32,772 bases of DNA from Mycolicibacterium vaccae NBRC 14118 = CIP 105934 (lineage in GTDB: Bacteria > Actinomycetota > Actinomycetes > Mycobacteriales > Mycobacteriaceae): the NCBI RefSeq assembly GCF_001552715.1, contig NZ_BCRS01000060.1:1-32772 (forward strand), written 5' to 3'. The notes beneath the pieces were generated by a model that was not told where the DNA came from, did not search any database, and worked only from the letters and a program-made list of their open reading frames with translations. Every line of letters starts with the position of its first letter. Positions within the stretch are counted from its first letter, which is position 1. The position numbers and the translations under genes are program-made. Positions 6,000-15,970 of this stretch are shown in pieces.

Positions 6000-8893
6000 C
6001 AGTCACCGACGACGCGCCCACCGACGCCATACCGCCGGCACGGCACGCAGCCCCCTCGCGCCCGAAGCTCCCGCGCTTCATCCGAACGTTCGCCATCCCG
6101 ATCGTCCTGGTCTGGATCGGCATCGTCGCGTTCCTCAACACCGCGGTGCCGCAGCTCGAAGAGGTCGGCAAGCTCCGCGCGGTGTCGATGAGCCCCAACG
6201 ATGCTCCGGCGCTGATCGCGACCAAGCACGTCGGCGACAAGTTCGACGAGTACGACACCTCCAGCTCGGTGATGATCGTCGTAGAAGGCGAGGAACCGCT
6301 CGGGCCGGACGCGCACGCGTTCTACGACGAGGTGGTCCGCGAACTCGACGCCGACACCACCCACGTACAGCACGTCCAGGACTTCTGGGGTGACACCCTC
6401 ACCGCGGCCGGCGCCCAGAGCACCGACGGCGAGGCCGCCTACGTGCAGGTCTACATCGCCGGCGACCAGGGCGAGGCGCTGGCCAACGAATCCGTGCAGG
6501 CCGTCCGCGACATCGTCGAGGCCAACCAGGCTCCGCCCGGGGTCAAGGCGTACGTCACCGGACCCGCGGCGCTGACCACCGACCAGAACATCGTCGGCGA
6601 CGCCAGCATGAAAACCATTGAGGGCGTGACGATCGCGATCATCATCGTGATGCTGCTGATCATCTACCGGTCGGTCATCACGATGCTCGTCACCATGACG
6701 ATGGTGTTCATCGGGCTCTTCTCCGCCCGCGGCATCGTCTCCTTCCTCGGCTACCACGAGGTTTTCGGGCTCACCACCTTCGCGACCAGCATGGTGGTGA
6801 CGCTGGCGATCGCCGCCGCCACCGATTACGCGATCTTCCTGATCGGCCGCTATCAGGAAGCCCGGCGGTCGGGGCTGGACCGCGAGTCGGCCTACTACGA
6901 CATGTTCCACGGCACCGCCCACGTGGTCCTCGCCTCGGGAATGACGATCGCCGGCGCGACCGCCTGCCTGCACTTCACCCGCCTGCCGTATTTCCAGAGC
7001 ATGGGATTCCCGCTGGCGATCGGCATGACGATCGTGGTGGCCGCCGCACTGACCCTCGGTCCGGCGCTGATCTCGATCGTCACCCGCTTCGGAAAAGTGC
7101 TGGAGCCCAAGGGCAACGGCCGCGCCCGCGGCTGGCGGCGGCTCGGCGCGGCGACGGTCCGCTGGCCGGGCGCCATCCTGGTGATGGGGATGGTGCTGTG
7201 CCTGGTGGGCCTGCTGGCCCTGCCCGGCTATCACACCACCTACAACGACCGGATCTACCTACCCGACGACGTGCCCGCCAACGTCGGGTACGCGGCGGCC
7301 GACCGGCATTTCTCCGACGCCAAGATGAACCCCGACCTGGTGATGGTCGAATCCGATCACGACATGCGCAACCCGGCGGACTTCCTGGTGATCGACAAGA
7401 TCGCCAAGGCACTGGTCCGTGTGCACGGCATCGCGTCGGTCACCACAATCACCCGCCCAGACGGCAAACCCATCAAGCACGCATCGCTGGCCTACACCCT
7501 CGGCCAGAGCGGCACCGGCCAGCTGTTGAACAACGACTTCCAGCAGACAGTGCTGGAGAACACGCTGCAGCAGGCCAATGAGATGCAGGTGACCATCGAC
7601 TCGATGGAGCAGATGCAGCGCATCACCCTGGAACTGGCCGACGTCAGCCGCCGGATGGCCGACAAGATGAACGACACGTCGGTGAACCTCACCGAAGTAC
7701 GGGACCACCTGGCCGATTTCGACGATCAGTTCCGCCCGCTGCGCAACTACTTCTACTGGGAACCGCACTGCTACAACATCCCGATGTGCTGGGCGCTGCG
7801 CTCGATCTTCGACAGCCTCGACGGCATCGGCACGATGGCCGACGACTTCACCGAACTGGTCCCCGACATCGAGCGCATGGCGCAGCTGACCCCACAGATG
7901 GCGGCGCTGATGCCCGCGATGATCCAAACGATGAAGAACCAGAAGCAGATCATGCTGAACCAGTACCAGGCTCAGAAGATGCAGCAGGATCAGAACATCG
8001 CCATGCAGGAGGACAGCACGGCGATGGGCGAGGCGTTCGACACCGCCCGCAACGACGACACCTTCTACCTGCCGCCGGAGGCCTTCCAGACCGCCGACTT
8101 CCAGCGCGGCATCAAGCTGTTCATGTCACCGGACGGGAAAGCGGTGCGTTTCACGGTGTTCCACCAAGGTGACCCGCTGACCGAGGACGGCACCGCCCGC
8201 ATCGAACCGCTGCGCATCGCCGCGGCGGACGCCATCAAGGGCACCCCGCTGGAAGGGTCCACCGTGTACGTCGGAGGCAGCGCGGCGATGTACAAGGACA
8301 TGCAACAGGGCGCCGACTACGACCTGCTGATCGCCGCCGTCGCGTCGCTGATCCTGATCTTCCTGATCATGGTGATCCTCACCAGAGCCGTTGCGGCAGC
8401 AGCCGTCATCGTCGGCACCGTGGTCCTCAGCCTGGGCACGTCCTTCGGTCTGTCAGTGCTGATCTGGCAGCACATCATCGGAATCCCGCTGAGCTGGATG
8501 GTGCTGCCGATGTCGGTGATCGTGCTGCTCGCCGTCGGCGCCGACTACAACCTGCTGCTGGTGTCGCGGATGAAGGAGGAGATCGATGCCGGGCTGAAGA
8601 CCGGGATCATCCGGTCCATGGCAGGCACCGGTTCCGTCGTCACCGCAGCGGGATTCGTGTTCGCCTTCACGATGATCGGCATGGTCGTCAGCGACATGAT
8701 CACGATCGGGCAGGTGGGCACCACCATCGGTCTGGGCCTGCTGTTCGACACCCTGGTCGTGCGTTCGCTGATGACACCGTCCATCGCCGCCCTGATGGGC
8801 AAGTGGTTCTGGTGGCCGACCCATGTCCGTCCCCGCCCGAAGCCGAAGCCGTGGCCGCGGGTCGAGCGGGTCACCGAGGAGGCGACGACCTGA
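5996..8893 (+). CDS. mmpL: MmpL-family RND lipid/siderophore exporter
   Basis: At 965 aa this is a full-length RND transporter: TM1 near residues 31-50, a large periplasmic loop, a TM2-6 bundle, a second long loop and TM7-12 near the end. The proton-relay Asp-Tyr pairs are in [12 protein letters not shown] (about residue 277) and [15 protein letters not shown] (about residue 850). The second loop has a long helical part rich in Met and Gln ([20 protein letters not shown]), as in MmpL4/MmpL5-type proteins with an extended coiled coil. The ATG overlaps the mmpS stop (ATGA). Cargo is unknown; MmpL4/5-type relatives move siderophores and also cause drug efflux when a neighbouring repressor is lost, so the divergent TetR is relevant. 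Confidence 0.96.
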   Translation: MTVTDDAPTDAIPPARHAAPSRPKLPRFIRTFAIPIVLVWIGIVAFLNTAVPQLEEVGKLRAVSMSPNDAPALIATKHVGDKFDEYDTSSSVMIVVEGEEPLGPDAHAFYDEVVRELDADTTHVQHVQDFWGDTLTAAGAQSTDGEAAYVQVYIAGDQGEALANESVQAVRDIVEANQAPPGVKAYVTGPAALTTDQNIVGDASMKTIEGVTIAIIIVMLLIIYRSVITMLVTMTMVFIGLFSARGIVSFLGYHEVFGLTTFATSMVVTLAIAAATDYAIFLIGRYQEARRSGLDRESAYYDMFHGTAHVVLASGMTIAGATACLHFTRLPYFQSMGFPLAIGMTIVVAAALTLGPALISIVTRFGKVLEPKGNGRARGWRRLGAATVRWPGAILVMGMVLCLVGLLALPGYHTTYNDRIYLPDDVPANVGYAAADRHFSDAKMNPDLVMVESDHDMRNPADFLVIDKIAKALVRVHGIASVTTITRPDGKPIKHASLAYTLGQSGTGQLLNNDFQQTVLENTLQQANEMQVTIDSMEQMQRITLELADVSRRMADKMNDTSVNLTEVRDHLADFDDQFRPLRNYFYWEPHCYNIPMCWALRSIFDSLDGIGTMADDFTELVPDIERMAQLTPQMAALMPAMIQTMKNQKQIMLNQYQAQKMQQDQNIAMQEDSTAMGEAFDTARNDDTFYLPPEAFQTADFQRGIKLFMSPDGKAVRFTVFHQGDPLTEDGTARIEPLRIAAADAIKGTPLEGSTVYVGGSAAMYKDMQQGADYDLLIAAVASLILIFLIMVILTRAVAAAAVIVGTVVLSLGTSFGLSVLIWQHIIGIPLSWMVLPMSVIVLLAVGADYNLLLVSRMKEEIDAGLKTGIIRSMAGTGSVVTAAGFVFAFTMIGMVVSDMITIGQVGTTIGLGLLFDTLVVRSLMTPSIAALMGKWFWWPTHVRPRPKPKPWPRVERVTEEATT

Positions 8894-8907
8894 GGTGACC
8901 CGGCGGT

Positions 8908-8942
8908 ACCGGACCGAGGCTAAGCCGTGGCCGCGGTCCGGT
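8908..8942. terminator. Possible bidirectional terminator between mmpL and desaturase 1
   Basis: Perfect 9-bp arms ACCGGACCG and CGGTCCGGT enclose a 17-nt loop that itself contains GGC-TAA-GCC. It lies between two converging genes and overlaps the last codons and the stop of the desaturase. There is no T tract on either side. Confidence 0.4.
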
Positions 8943-9990
8943 CCGGCAGCGCCAGCCGGTGGATGGTCCGCAACGTCGAACCGTACTGGTGGGCCAGCGA
9001 ACCCGTGAGGTAGGGCAGGTCGTACTTCTCGCACAACGGCCGCACCCGCGCAGCGATCTCGGCGAGGCGGTTGCTCGGCAGGTCCGGGAACAGATGGTGT
9101 TCGATCTGGTAGCACAGGTTGCCGCTGGCGAACCCGAGCAGCCGGCCGGCCCTGAAGTTGGCCGTGCCCAGCATCTGCCGCAGGTACCACTGGGCCCTGG
9201 TCTCGGTCTCCAGCACCTCCGGCAGGAACTTCTGTGTGCCATCGGGGAAGTGCCCGCAGAAGATCACCACGTACGCCCACAGGTTGCGCAGCAGGTTGGC
9301 GACCGCGTTCGCGCGCAGTGTCCGGCGCCAGCGTTTGAGGCTCAGCCCCGGCCACAGCACATAGTCCTTGACGCCCTGACGCGCGATCTTCCCCAGGACG
9401 GCTTTCACCTGCGCGATCTTCTCGGCCCGCGTGCGGCCCAGGTCGACTCCGTGCAGGGCGATGCCCCATTCGAAGGTCACGGCCAGAAACAGGTTCTGCA
9501 GCGGCTGTAACAGATGCCCCTTGGTCCACGGTTGGTCAGACGTCACCCGCATCACGCCGAATCCGAGGTCGTCATCTTCGCCCAGCACATTGGTGAACGC
9601 ATGATGGCGGTAGTTGTGCGACGACCTCCACTGAGACGAGACCGCGACCATGTCCCACTCCCAGGTGCTGGAGTGGATCTCCGGGTCGTTCATCCAATCC
9701 CATTGGCCGTGGCTGACGTTGTGGCCGATCTCCATGTTCTCGACACTCTTCGCGAAGCCGAGCGCGGCGGTGCCCACGGCCCAGGCGGCCTTCGACCGGG
9801 TGGTCGCGATGAACACTCGCGCCGCGACGTCGAGGGTGCGCTGGAACAGGATGGTGCGCCGGATGTAGTTGGCGTCCCGGGTTCCGAGCGACTCTTCGAT
9901 GTCATTGCGAATCGTGTCGAGCTCGCGGCCGAGACTCTCGATGTCTTCAGGGCTCAGATGGGTGTAACGGGCGATATCGGCGATGGCCAT
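8920..9990 (-). CDS. Membrane fatty acyl desaturase, DesA3-like (copy 1)
   Basis: The 356-aa protein carries the three histidine boxes of membrane di-iron acyl desaturases: HNVSH (H90-H94), HNYRHH (H125-H130) and QIEHH (H298-H299). It resembles mycobacterial DesA3, the stearoyl-CoA delta-9 desaturase that makes oleoyl-CoA with a separate NADPH oxidoreductase. No such oxidoreductase is in this window. The ATG at 9990 (MAIADIARYTHLS) follows AGGA by 6 nt; copy 2 begins almost identically, which supports this start. It lacks the basic C-terminal tail of copy 2 and of DesA3, ending just after the last conserved helix. It lies 132 bp downstream of the GH130-like gene on the same strand. Confidence 0.93.
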   Translation of the reverse strand: MAIADIARYTHLSPEDIESLGRELDTIRNDIEESLGTRDANYIRRTILFQRTLDVAARVFIATTRSKAAWAVGTAALGFAKSVENMEIGHNVSHGQWDWMNDPEIHSSTWEWDMVAVSSQWRSSHNYRHHAFTNVLGEDDDLGFGVMRVTSDQPWTKGHLLQPLQNLFLAVTFEWGIALHGVDLGRTRAEKIAQVKAVLGKIARQGVKDYVLWPGLSLKRWRRTLRANAVANLLRNLWAYVVIFCGHFPDGTQKFLPEVLETETRAQWYLRQMLGTANFRAGRLLGFASGNLCYQIEHHLFPDLPSNRLAEIAARVRPLCEKYDLPYLTGSLAHQYGSTLRTIHRLALPDRTAATA

Positions 9991-10122
9991 GGCGGGTCCT
10001 AAGTCGATCCAGCTGAGGGCACCGAGACAGACCCTGAAACCGAAATATGCGAGAACCGGTCGAGCGAGACAGTGCATCGCTTCAGCGGGTTTGTTCCAGC
10101 CTACCCCGACAGGACGCCGGAC

Positions 10123-11622
10123 CTACCACCGCGGGGACACGGGCTCCTCGGCGAACTCGGCCAACAGGTCGGCAAGCGGCACCGTGGCGACGCCGATGGC
10201 GCTGTCGCAGATCCCGAACGGGATCACCAAAGTGCCCGCGTGAACCAACCCACCGCACGAGTACACCACGTTGGGCACATACCCGTTCTGCGCGTCGGCC
10301 GCCGGGCTCAGAAGCGGCCGCCGCAGGCGACCGATCACCCGGGTGGGGTCGTCGAGATCGAGCAGGATGGCGCCGATGCTGTAGGTGCGCATCGGTCCGA
10401 CACCGTGAGTCAGCACCAGCCAACCGGCATCGGTTTCGATTGGTGGGCCACAGTTTCCGAGATGGAGCGTCTCCCACACCTCGACAGGCTGCTGGCAGGG
10501 CCAAGCCGTCGTCCAGACAGGCAGATGGTCGGTGAGGGTGACGCTGTTGGTCTCGCGATCCGACCTCGACATCGCGGCATACCGGCCGGCGATCCGCCGA
10601 GGGAACAACCCGAGTCCCTTGTTCGCCGCGGCCTGCCCCACCAGTGGCACCGAGGTGAAGGTCCGGAAGTCCGTCGTGGTCAGCAGCTGCTGGCTGATCT
10701 GCGAGCCGCTGTAGGCGGTGTAGGTGGCGTAATAGGTGATCGAGTCGTCGTCGCCGACGAATCGGACAAAGCGGGCATCCTCGATACCGGCATGTTCGGC
10801 TGCCATCGCCGGCCACAGCACGCGCTCGGAAAGCGTTACCGCATCGGGGAATTCCACCGCGTAGAAGCGGTCGGCGAAGTCGCGGATCGTCGCGATCGTG
10901 TCCTCGGCCTGGCCACGGGTGCTCAGGTGCGCACGCAGACTGTCGAGCCGCTCGTCCAGGTCGAACCTGGTGAAGAGGTCGCCGAGCGCATCGAAGACGT
11001 AGTCCGCGGCTTCACCGCCGCGGCCCTGCGTATCGAGCTCGGTACGAAAAACAGCCGCGTCCAACAGGGTGGTTTCGATCCGTCCGGTGGAGGCGAACGG
11101 AGCCGGTTCGTCCACCGTGGCGTGCCCCGCCGCGTCGACGACGCCGGTGCGGAACCCGATGGTCGAGCGGTGCCCCTCCCCGATCCCGCGGACGCTCATC
11201 ACGAACCGTAGGCTGCCCGGTGCGGTATCCGACTGATCGGGACCCGCGACGATGCTCGGGTTGCACAGCGCCGCGCCCTCGATGGCGTATTCGTTGGTGA
11301 ATATGGCACCCAGCAACAGCATTCGTTCTTCACTGATCTCACAGTTCGGGTCCAGCCGGTCGGCGAGTTCGGCGGCGTGCCGTCGCAGTGTGCCGATCAG
11401 ATCGCGATGCCTGTCGCCGAACCGGTCGAGCACGTCCTGCAGGGTCTCCCGCACTTCGTCGTCGGCCAGCGCCAAGGTCCGCGACAGCACCGTACCCGCG
11501 CGGGACTCCTGGTGTTCGAAGCCCTCCTGGCCCGGCACGAACAGCCGGGTGACCACGCGCCCCGGATCGGCCGCAACCCGCTGCGAGCTCCGGGTCACGA
11601 GTTGGCCCCTCGTGGAAGTCAT
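10123..11622 (-). CDS. GH130-like glycoside phosphorylase/hydrolase
   Basis: The 499-aa protein has the five-bladed propeller sequence pattern of GH130: NEYAIEGAALCNPSIV, then NKGLGLFPRRIAGRYAAMSR, then GNCGPPIETDAGWLVLTHGV and NGYVPNVVYSCGG. GH130 enzymes act on beta-mannosides, either by phosphorolysis or hydrolysis. It carries an extra helical N-terminal part of about 130 residues before the catalytic domain. There is no signal peptide, so it is probably cytosolic. Its ATG overlaps the stop of the upstream gene (ATGA, 11619-11622), so it is the third member of a coupled GT4-toroid-GH130 set. The substrate is inferred to be a mannose-containing glycan; this is not proven. Confidence 0.85.
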   Translation of the reverse strand: MTSTRGQLVTRSSQRVAADPGRVVTRLFVPGQEGFEHQESRAGTVLSRTLALADDEVRETLQDVLDRFGDRHRDLIGTLRRHAAELADRLDPNCEISEERMLLLGAIFTNEYAIEGAALCNPSIVAGPDQSDTAPGSLRFVMSVRGIGEGHRSTIGFRTGVVDAAGHATVDEPAPFASTGRIETTLLDAAVFRTELDTQGRGGEAADYVFDALGDLFTRFDLDERLDSLRAHLSTRGQAEDTIATIRDFADRFYAVEFPDAVTLSERVLWPAMAAEHAGIEDARFVRFVGDDDSITYYATYTAYSGSQISQQLLTTTDFRTFTSVPLVGQAAANKGLGLFPRRIAGRYAAMSRSDRETNSVTLTDHLPVWTTAWPCQQPVEVWETLHLGNCGPPIETDAGWLVLTHGVGPMRTYSIGAILLDLDDPTRVIGRLRRPLLSPAADAQNGYVPNVVYSCGGLVHAGTLVIPFGICDSAIGVATVPLADLLAEFAEEPVSPRW

Positions 11623-12641
11623 TGCAGGACAGGCACGAAACTGCGTGCCTGTTGCAGGGTGGCGATCACAGCGAGGGTGGATTCAGCGCCGCAGTTCAGG
11701 TTCACCCGGTCGGCGTGCAGCCCGTCGAAGCCGGCGCCGGTCTGCGGGTCCCACATCAGAAGTCCCAGGTCGTTGTCGCCGTGGAACCAGGCCGCCGCGG
11801 ACTGGATACCAGCCGGCCACACCGGGCTGGTGTCGGTGGCGGCGGCACGCGCACACGCGTCGGCCAAACTCGCCACCTCGATCGGTTGCTGGTCGAACCC
11901 CGGCTGCCTGTCCTTGGGTCCCCGCCCTGCGACGGGGGTCGGCGAGAGGTGACCACCGCAGGTTTCGACGTCCAGCAGCCACGCCAGCAGGTCCAGGCCG
12001 CGCGCACGCAGCGCAGCATCGCCCAGCGCCACCCCGGCGGCGATCATCGCCTCGGCCAGCACAGCGTTCCCATAGGTGAGACGCGGTTCGGGCCAGGGCC
12101 ATTCGGGATCGCCGGTCGGCTCACCGAGAGAACCGGCGTAGTCGACCAGAAGTTCGCGCGCCTCGGCATGCCCCGGGGTGACACCGAGGAGCTCAGCGGC
12201 GCCGATCGCGGCGAAGGCCATCGCCCGCGGATGCGGTGATCGGGCGTTTGCCGCGCGTTCGAACTGAATCGTCGCCAGCCGCCGCACCATGCTGACGGAG
12301 CTGTGCGCGGCCGCGGTGCCGAGAGCCCAGACCATGCGACCCCAGTGGTCCTCGGTGTTCGGGGTGTCTGTCCAGTGACCCCCGACGTTCAACCGGTTGC
12401 GGCAGGTGCCGTCGTAGGACTGGGCGTCGTTGAGGAACGTGAGCGCCTTGCCTGCCAGGCCGTTCAGCTCACCCGTCGACTGGGGCTCCCGAGTGGCGAC
12501 GATGAGCACCCTGGCCATGTCGTCGGTGCAGTAGCCGTGCTCGCGCCGCGGTTCGGCCAGGTCGGCATGCTCGAAAGTGGCGCGGTGATCGGTCATTCGC
12601 AGCAGATGGGTGAAAACGGGCTGTACCACAACGTCGGTCAT
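11619..12641 (-). CDS. (alpha/alpha)6-toroid, glycosidase-like protein
   Basis: The 340-aa protein, starting MTDVVVQPVFTHLLRMTD, is mostly helical with repeated motifs such as HGYCTDDMARVL, DHWGRMVWALG and WPWPEPRLTYGNAVLAEAM, typical of six-hairpin glycosidase-like folds. I cannot name a characterised enzyme. The ATG at 12641 overlaps the stop of the GT4 gene by 4 nt (ATGA), and its own stop overlaps the GH130-like start in the same way. This tight coupling to a glycosyltransferase and a GH130-like protein implies a shared glycan pathway. It has no signal peptide. Confidence 0.8.
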   Translation of the reverse strand: MTDVVVQPVFTHLLRMTDHRATFEHADLAEPRREHGYCTDDMARVLIVATREPQSTGELNGLAGKALTFLNDAQSYDGTCRNRLNVGGHWTDTPNTEDHWGRMVWALGTAAAHSSVSMVRRLATIQFERAANARSPHPRAMAFAAIGAAELLGVTPGHAEARELLVDYAGSLGEPTGDPEWPWPEPRLTYGNAVLAEAMIAAGVALGDAALRARGLDLLAWLLDVETCGGHLSPTPVAGRGPKDRQPGFDQQPIEVASLADACARAAATDTSPVWPAGIQSAAAWFHGDNDLGLLMWDPQTGAGFDGLHADRVNLNCGAESTLAVIATLQQARSFVPVLQ

Positions 12642-13771
12642 GCAGCGGCCAGCCGTGCCGCGACCAGGCGTTGCGCCAGGCCGACATACGCCTTGGCCAC
12701 GACGGGCCAAGCCATCGCCGGCGCCAGTCCGCGCGCCTCGGAGGCCATGGTGCCTGCGGCGCGCGGGTCGGTCAGCGTCCGCCGCAGGGCTGTCGCCAGT
12801 GCGTCGGGATCGTCGTGGGCCACCACAGTGCCCGCGCCGCTGCCGAGCAGTTCGACGGCGTGCGGGAACGCGGTGGCGACGATGGGTCGCCCGCTGGCGA
12901 CGGAGTCCACCAGCACACCGGAAGTGACCTGGTCTTTCGAGTCGTAGGGCAGGACCACCACCGACGCGGACTGCATGAGTTCGGTCAGCTGCGCCGGAGT
13001 GCGGTACGCGGAGTCGAAGGACACGGCGTCGCCGACCCCGAGACGCTGCGCCTGAGCGATGAGACCGTCGCGGTACTCCTCACCGTGGGCGGCGAGCACC
13101 TTCGGATGGGTGCGGCCTGCGACCAGATACCGCGGCCGTTGCGGCAGGTCCTTCAGCAACGGCATCGCGTCGATGACGCGCTCGACACCCTTGCCTGGAC
13201 CAAGTAAACCCCAGGTCAGGATGACCGGCCGACCGCCCCGCTTCGCCGCGACAGCCGTGGGCAACGCCGCGCCGTGCGGGATGATGCTCACCTTACGGCG
13301 GTCGACGGTGAAGCCGGCGCGCAGGCGTGAGCGGGCTGCCTCGGTCATCACGACCACTTGATCGGCGAGTTCGAGGACCTCGTTGAGCACCGAGAGCTGG
13401 TGCGGCGTCGGATCTTTGAGGACGGTGTGCGCGATCACGATCGACGGGACGGTGAGGCGCTTCATGACCTCGACGATCTCGTCGCCGTCGGGTCCGCCGT
13501 AGATGCCGTACTCGTGCTGGATGACGGCGACATCGCTCCTGTTGAGCGCCTGTGCCGCGGCCGCGACGGAGGCTGCCGAACCGTTGACGAGCTCTGCCAC
13601 GACGGCATTCGCTGTCGAGGAGGGCCCGTCCGCGATGCGCACGACCTCGACGTCGACACCGCGCTCGGACAGACCGGCACCGAGTGCGGCGCTGAAGGTT
13701 GCCAGCCCGCAGACTGTCGGCGCGTACGTACTCAGGAAGCCGAATCTCGGTACGTAGGAAAAGCTTTGCAT
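12638..13771 (-). CDS. GT4-family glycosyltransferase (copy 1)
   Basis: The 377-aa protein has a GT-B fold: an N-terminal acceptor domain (RFGFLSTYAPTVCGLATFS) and a C-terminal nucleotide-sugar domain with GLLGPGKGVERVIDAM, VVLPYDSKDQVTSGVL and SGRPIVATAFPHAVELL. It is likely a retaining, cytosolic mannosyl- or glucosyltransferase. The ATG at 13771 is chosen because the GT4 copy at 20114-21238 starts at the same place in the alignment; a TTG at 13816 would add 15 residues. A GATAAT sequence (13818-13823, minus strand) could be the -10 box. It is the first gene of the GT4-toroid-GH130 chain. Confidence 0.9.
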   Translation of the reverse strand: MQSFSYVPRFGFLSTYAPTVCGLATFSAALGAGLSERGVDVEVVRIADGPSSTANAVVAELVNGSAASVAAAAQALNRSDVAVIQHEYGIYGGPDGDEIVEVMKRLTVPSIVIAHTVLKDPTPHQLSVLNEVLELADQVVVMTEAARSRLRAGFTVDRRKVSIIPHGAALPTAVAAKRGGRPVILTWGLLGPGKGVERVIDAMPLLKDLPQRPRYLVAGRTHPKVLAAHGEEYRDGLIAQAQRLGVGDAVSFDSAYRTPAQLTELMQSASVVVLPYDSKDQVTSGVLVDSVASGRPIVATAFPHAVELLGSGAGTVVAHDDPDALATALRRTLTDPRAAGTMASEARGLAPAMAWPVVAKAYVGLAQRLVAARLAAA

Positions 13772-14311
13772 CCCGAAGGGAGCGGATAAATGGTTGGCTA
13801 ACGTTGGAGCATTCAAGATTATCCCGACTTTGGGCTATTGCCACCGGCCCGACCGGCGTAGGTGAAGACTCGGGGGATCAGCGCACAAGCGCAGAAACTG
13901 ATCTCAACCGGACTGCTGGGATTACCAGCTGATACGAGTCTACGCCTCGAGGCCCACAAGAACCGGGTTAAGGTTTAATGCATCTATACCGGGCTCCGTC
14001 AGGCTACGGTTAGCCAGGTTGATTCTCCAGCCTCCCGGTCACGTCACGACGGCGATCCACATCCCCGTCGAACCGCATTGACGTCAGCCGGCACGTCACG
14101 GTGTGCGACACACTCGGGAGTCCAGTGTCGAGACGGATCACAGTTATGTCCCGAACCCGGCGCGCTTACGCCGCCACCGACTGCACCCCTCGTACAGTCG
14201 GTACGTCCGACATCGCGTTTCCCTCGCATCACCCGACAGCACCGCCCTTTTGAGGAGGGCCGTGCATTCACCTCACCAGCGCGTGCGCGCTACTGCGATA
14301 AAGGGCTGCCT
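13772..14311. other. 540-bp divergent intergenic region between GT4 copy 1 and the acyl ligase
   Basis: No convincing gene is seen. It holds an AT-rich patch (13965-13995), three ACGTCA copies (14041, 14081, 14093), of which the second is part of the palindrome TGACGTCA, and an 8-bp inverted repeat (14176-14202). The length and the motifs suggest a regulatory region for both flanking operons. Confidence 0.6.
14176..14202. promoter_or_regulatory. Inverted repeat ACCGACTG-N11-CAGTCGGT upstream of the acyl ligase
   Basis: Perfect 8-bp arms with an 11-nt loop, 110 bp before the ligase ATG. It could be an operator, or an RNA hairpin in the leader acting as an attenuator. There is no T tract after it. 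It is not a hexaloop, so it does not fit the known ANTAR target hairpin as it stands. Confidence 0.4.
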
Positions 14312-15946
14312 ATGAGCCGATTCACCGAAACCATGTACGCCAACGCCCACCGCAGCACCAAGGGCTTCAACACCGGCGAGCCGCACTCGCCGGTGCGGCA
14401 TTCCTGGGAGGAGGTCCACCAGCGTGCCCGCAGAATCGCCGGCGGTCTGGCTGCCGCTGGCGTCGGTCCCGGGGACGCGGTGGCGATGCTGGCCGGCGCT
14501 CCCGTGGAGATCGCCCCGGCCGCCCAGGGCGTCTGGATGCGGGGAGCCAGCGTGACCATGCTGCATCAACCCACCCCTCGCACCGACCTGGTGCGCTGGG
14601 CCGAGGAGACCACCGCCGTCATCACGATGATCGCCGCGAAGGCCGTCGTCATCTCTGATCCGTTCATGGCCGCCGCCCCCGTGCTGTCAGGCTCGGGCAT
14701 GACCGTGCTGACCATCGCCGACCTGCTCGCCGCCGATCCGATCGACCCCGTCGACACCGACGACGACGACATCGCGCTGATGCAGTTGACCAGCGGCTCC
14801 ACCGGTTCCCCCAAGGCCGTCCAGATCACCCACGCCAACATCGTCGCCAACGCCGACGCGATGACCACGGGCTGCGACTTCGACATCGACACCGACGTGA
14901 TCGTCAGCTGGCTGCCCTGCTTCCACGACATGGGCATGACCGGTTATCTGACGGTGCCGATGTACTTCGGGGCCGAACTGGTCAAGGCCACCCCGATGGA
15001 TTTTCTCAACGATATCCTGTTGTGGCCCAGGCTGATTCACAAGTACCGCGGTACGATGACCGCCGCGCCGAACTTCGCGTACAACCTGCTGGCGCGGCGG
15101 CTGCGCCGGCAGGCCACCCCCGGGGAATTCGACCTGTCCTCGCTGCGGTGGGCGCTGTCGGGCGCCGAGCAGGTCGACCCTGACGATGTGGAGGATCTCT
15201 GCGCCGCCGGCGCCCCCTTCGGCCTCGACCCCGGGGCCGTCATCCCCGCCTACGGCATGGCCGAAACCACCGTCGCGGTGTCGTTCTCCGCATGCGGGGG
15301 GGGCATGGTCGTCGACGAGGTGGACGCCGACCTGCTCGCTGTCCTGCACCGCGCGGTACCGGCGACCAAGGGCCACACCCGCCGCCTGGTGAGCCTGGGC
15401 CGGCCCCTGCACGGGCTGGAGCTTCGTGTCGTCGACGAGGACGGCGCCGAGCTGCCCGCCCGCGGTGTGGGCGTCATCGAGGTGCGGGGGGAACCGGTCA
15501 CCAGGGGGTACACCACGGTCGCCGGATTCATCGCCGCCCAGGATGAACGCGGCTGGTACGACACCGGCGACATCGGCTACCTCACCGAGTACGGCAACGT
15601 CGTGGTGTGCGGTCGCCTCAAGGACGTCATCATCATGGCCGGCCGCAACATCTACCCCACCGACATCGAACGGGCCGCCGGCCGCGTCGACGGGGTACGG
15701 CCCGGGTGCGCCGTCGCGGTGCGACTGGACGCGGGCCGCTCACGCGAGACGTTCGCAGTTGCTGTCGAATGCAAGGACTATGCCAACGAAACACAGGTGC
15801 GACGTGTCGAACGGCAGGTCGCCCACGAGGTGTTCGCCGAGGTCGACGTCCGGCCGCGCAACGTGGTGGTGCTGGCGCCCGGCACGATCCCGAAGACACC
15901 GTCGGGCAAGCTGCGGCGCGCGCATGCGCTCTCGCTGGTGAGCTGA
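14312..15946 (+). CDS. Fatty-acyl-AMP ligase-like (FadD-type) adenylating enzyme
   Basis: The 544-aa protein belongs to the acyl/aryl-CoA synthetase superfamily. The phosphate loop is [16 protein letters not shown], followed by [14 protein letters not shown], the adenine-binding PAYGMAETT, the YDTGDIGYL aspartate, the hinge [20 protein letters not shown] and the C-terminal catalytic lysine in [21 protein letters not shown] is characteristic of the FAAL branch, which loads fatty acyl-AMP onto carrier proteins rather than CoA. No polyketide synthase lies nearby, so its acceptor is unknown. The ATG at 14312 ([13 protein letters not shown]) has AAAGGG 6 nt upstream. An uninterrupted run of eight G (15296-15303) lies in the coding region. 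It is followed after 24 bp by a GAF-ANTAR gene. Confidence 0.92.
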   Translation: MSRFTETMYANAHRSTKGFNTGEPHSPVRHSWEEVHQRARRIAGGLAAAGVGPGDAVAMLAGAPVEIAPAAQGVWMRGASVTMLHQPTPRTDLVRWAEETTAVITMIAAKAVVISDPFMAAAPVLSGSGMTVLTIADLLAADPIDPVDTDDDDIALMQLTSGSTGSPKAVQITHANIVANADAMTTGCDFDIDTDVIVSWLPCFHDMGMTGYLTVPMYFGAELVKATPMDFLNDILLWPRLIHKYRGTMTAAPNFAYNLLARRLRRQATPGEFDLSSLRWALSGAEQVDPDDVEDLCAAGAPFGLDPGAVIPAYGMAETTVAVSFSACGGGMVVDEVDADLLAVLHRAVPATKGHTRRLVSLGRPLHGLELRVVDEDGAELPARGVGVIEVRGEPVTRGYTTVAGFIAAQDERGWYDTGDIGYLTEYGNVVVCGRLKDVIIMAGRNIYPTDIERAAGRVDGVRPGCAVAVRLDAGRSRETFAVAVECKDYANETQVRRVERQVAHEVFAEVDVRPRNVVVLAPGTIPKTPSGKLRRAHALSLVS

Positions 15947-15970
15947 AGCGAGTACCCTCCACCAACATAG

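Noticed and set aside
10100..10116. GGGGTAGG (minus strand) as a SigF promoter for desaturase 1
   Set aside because: No GTTT-like element at the right distance upstream.
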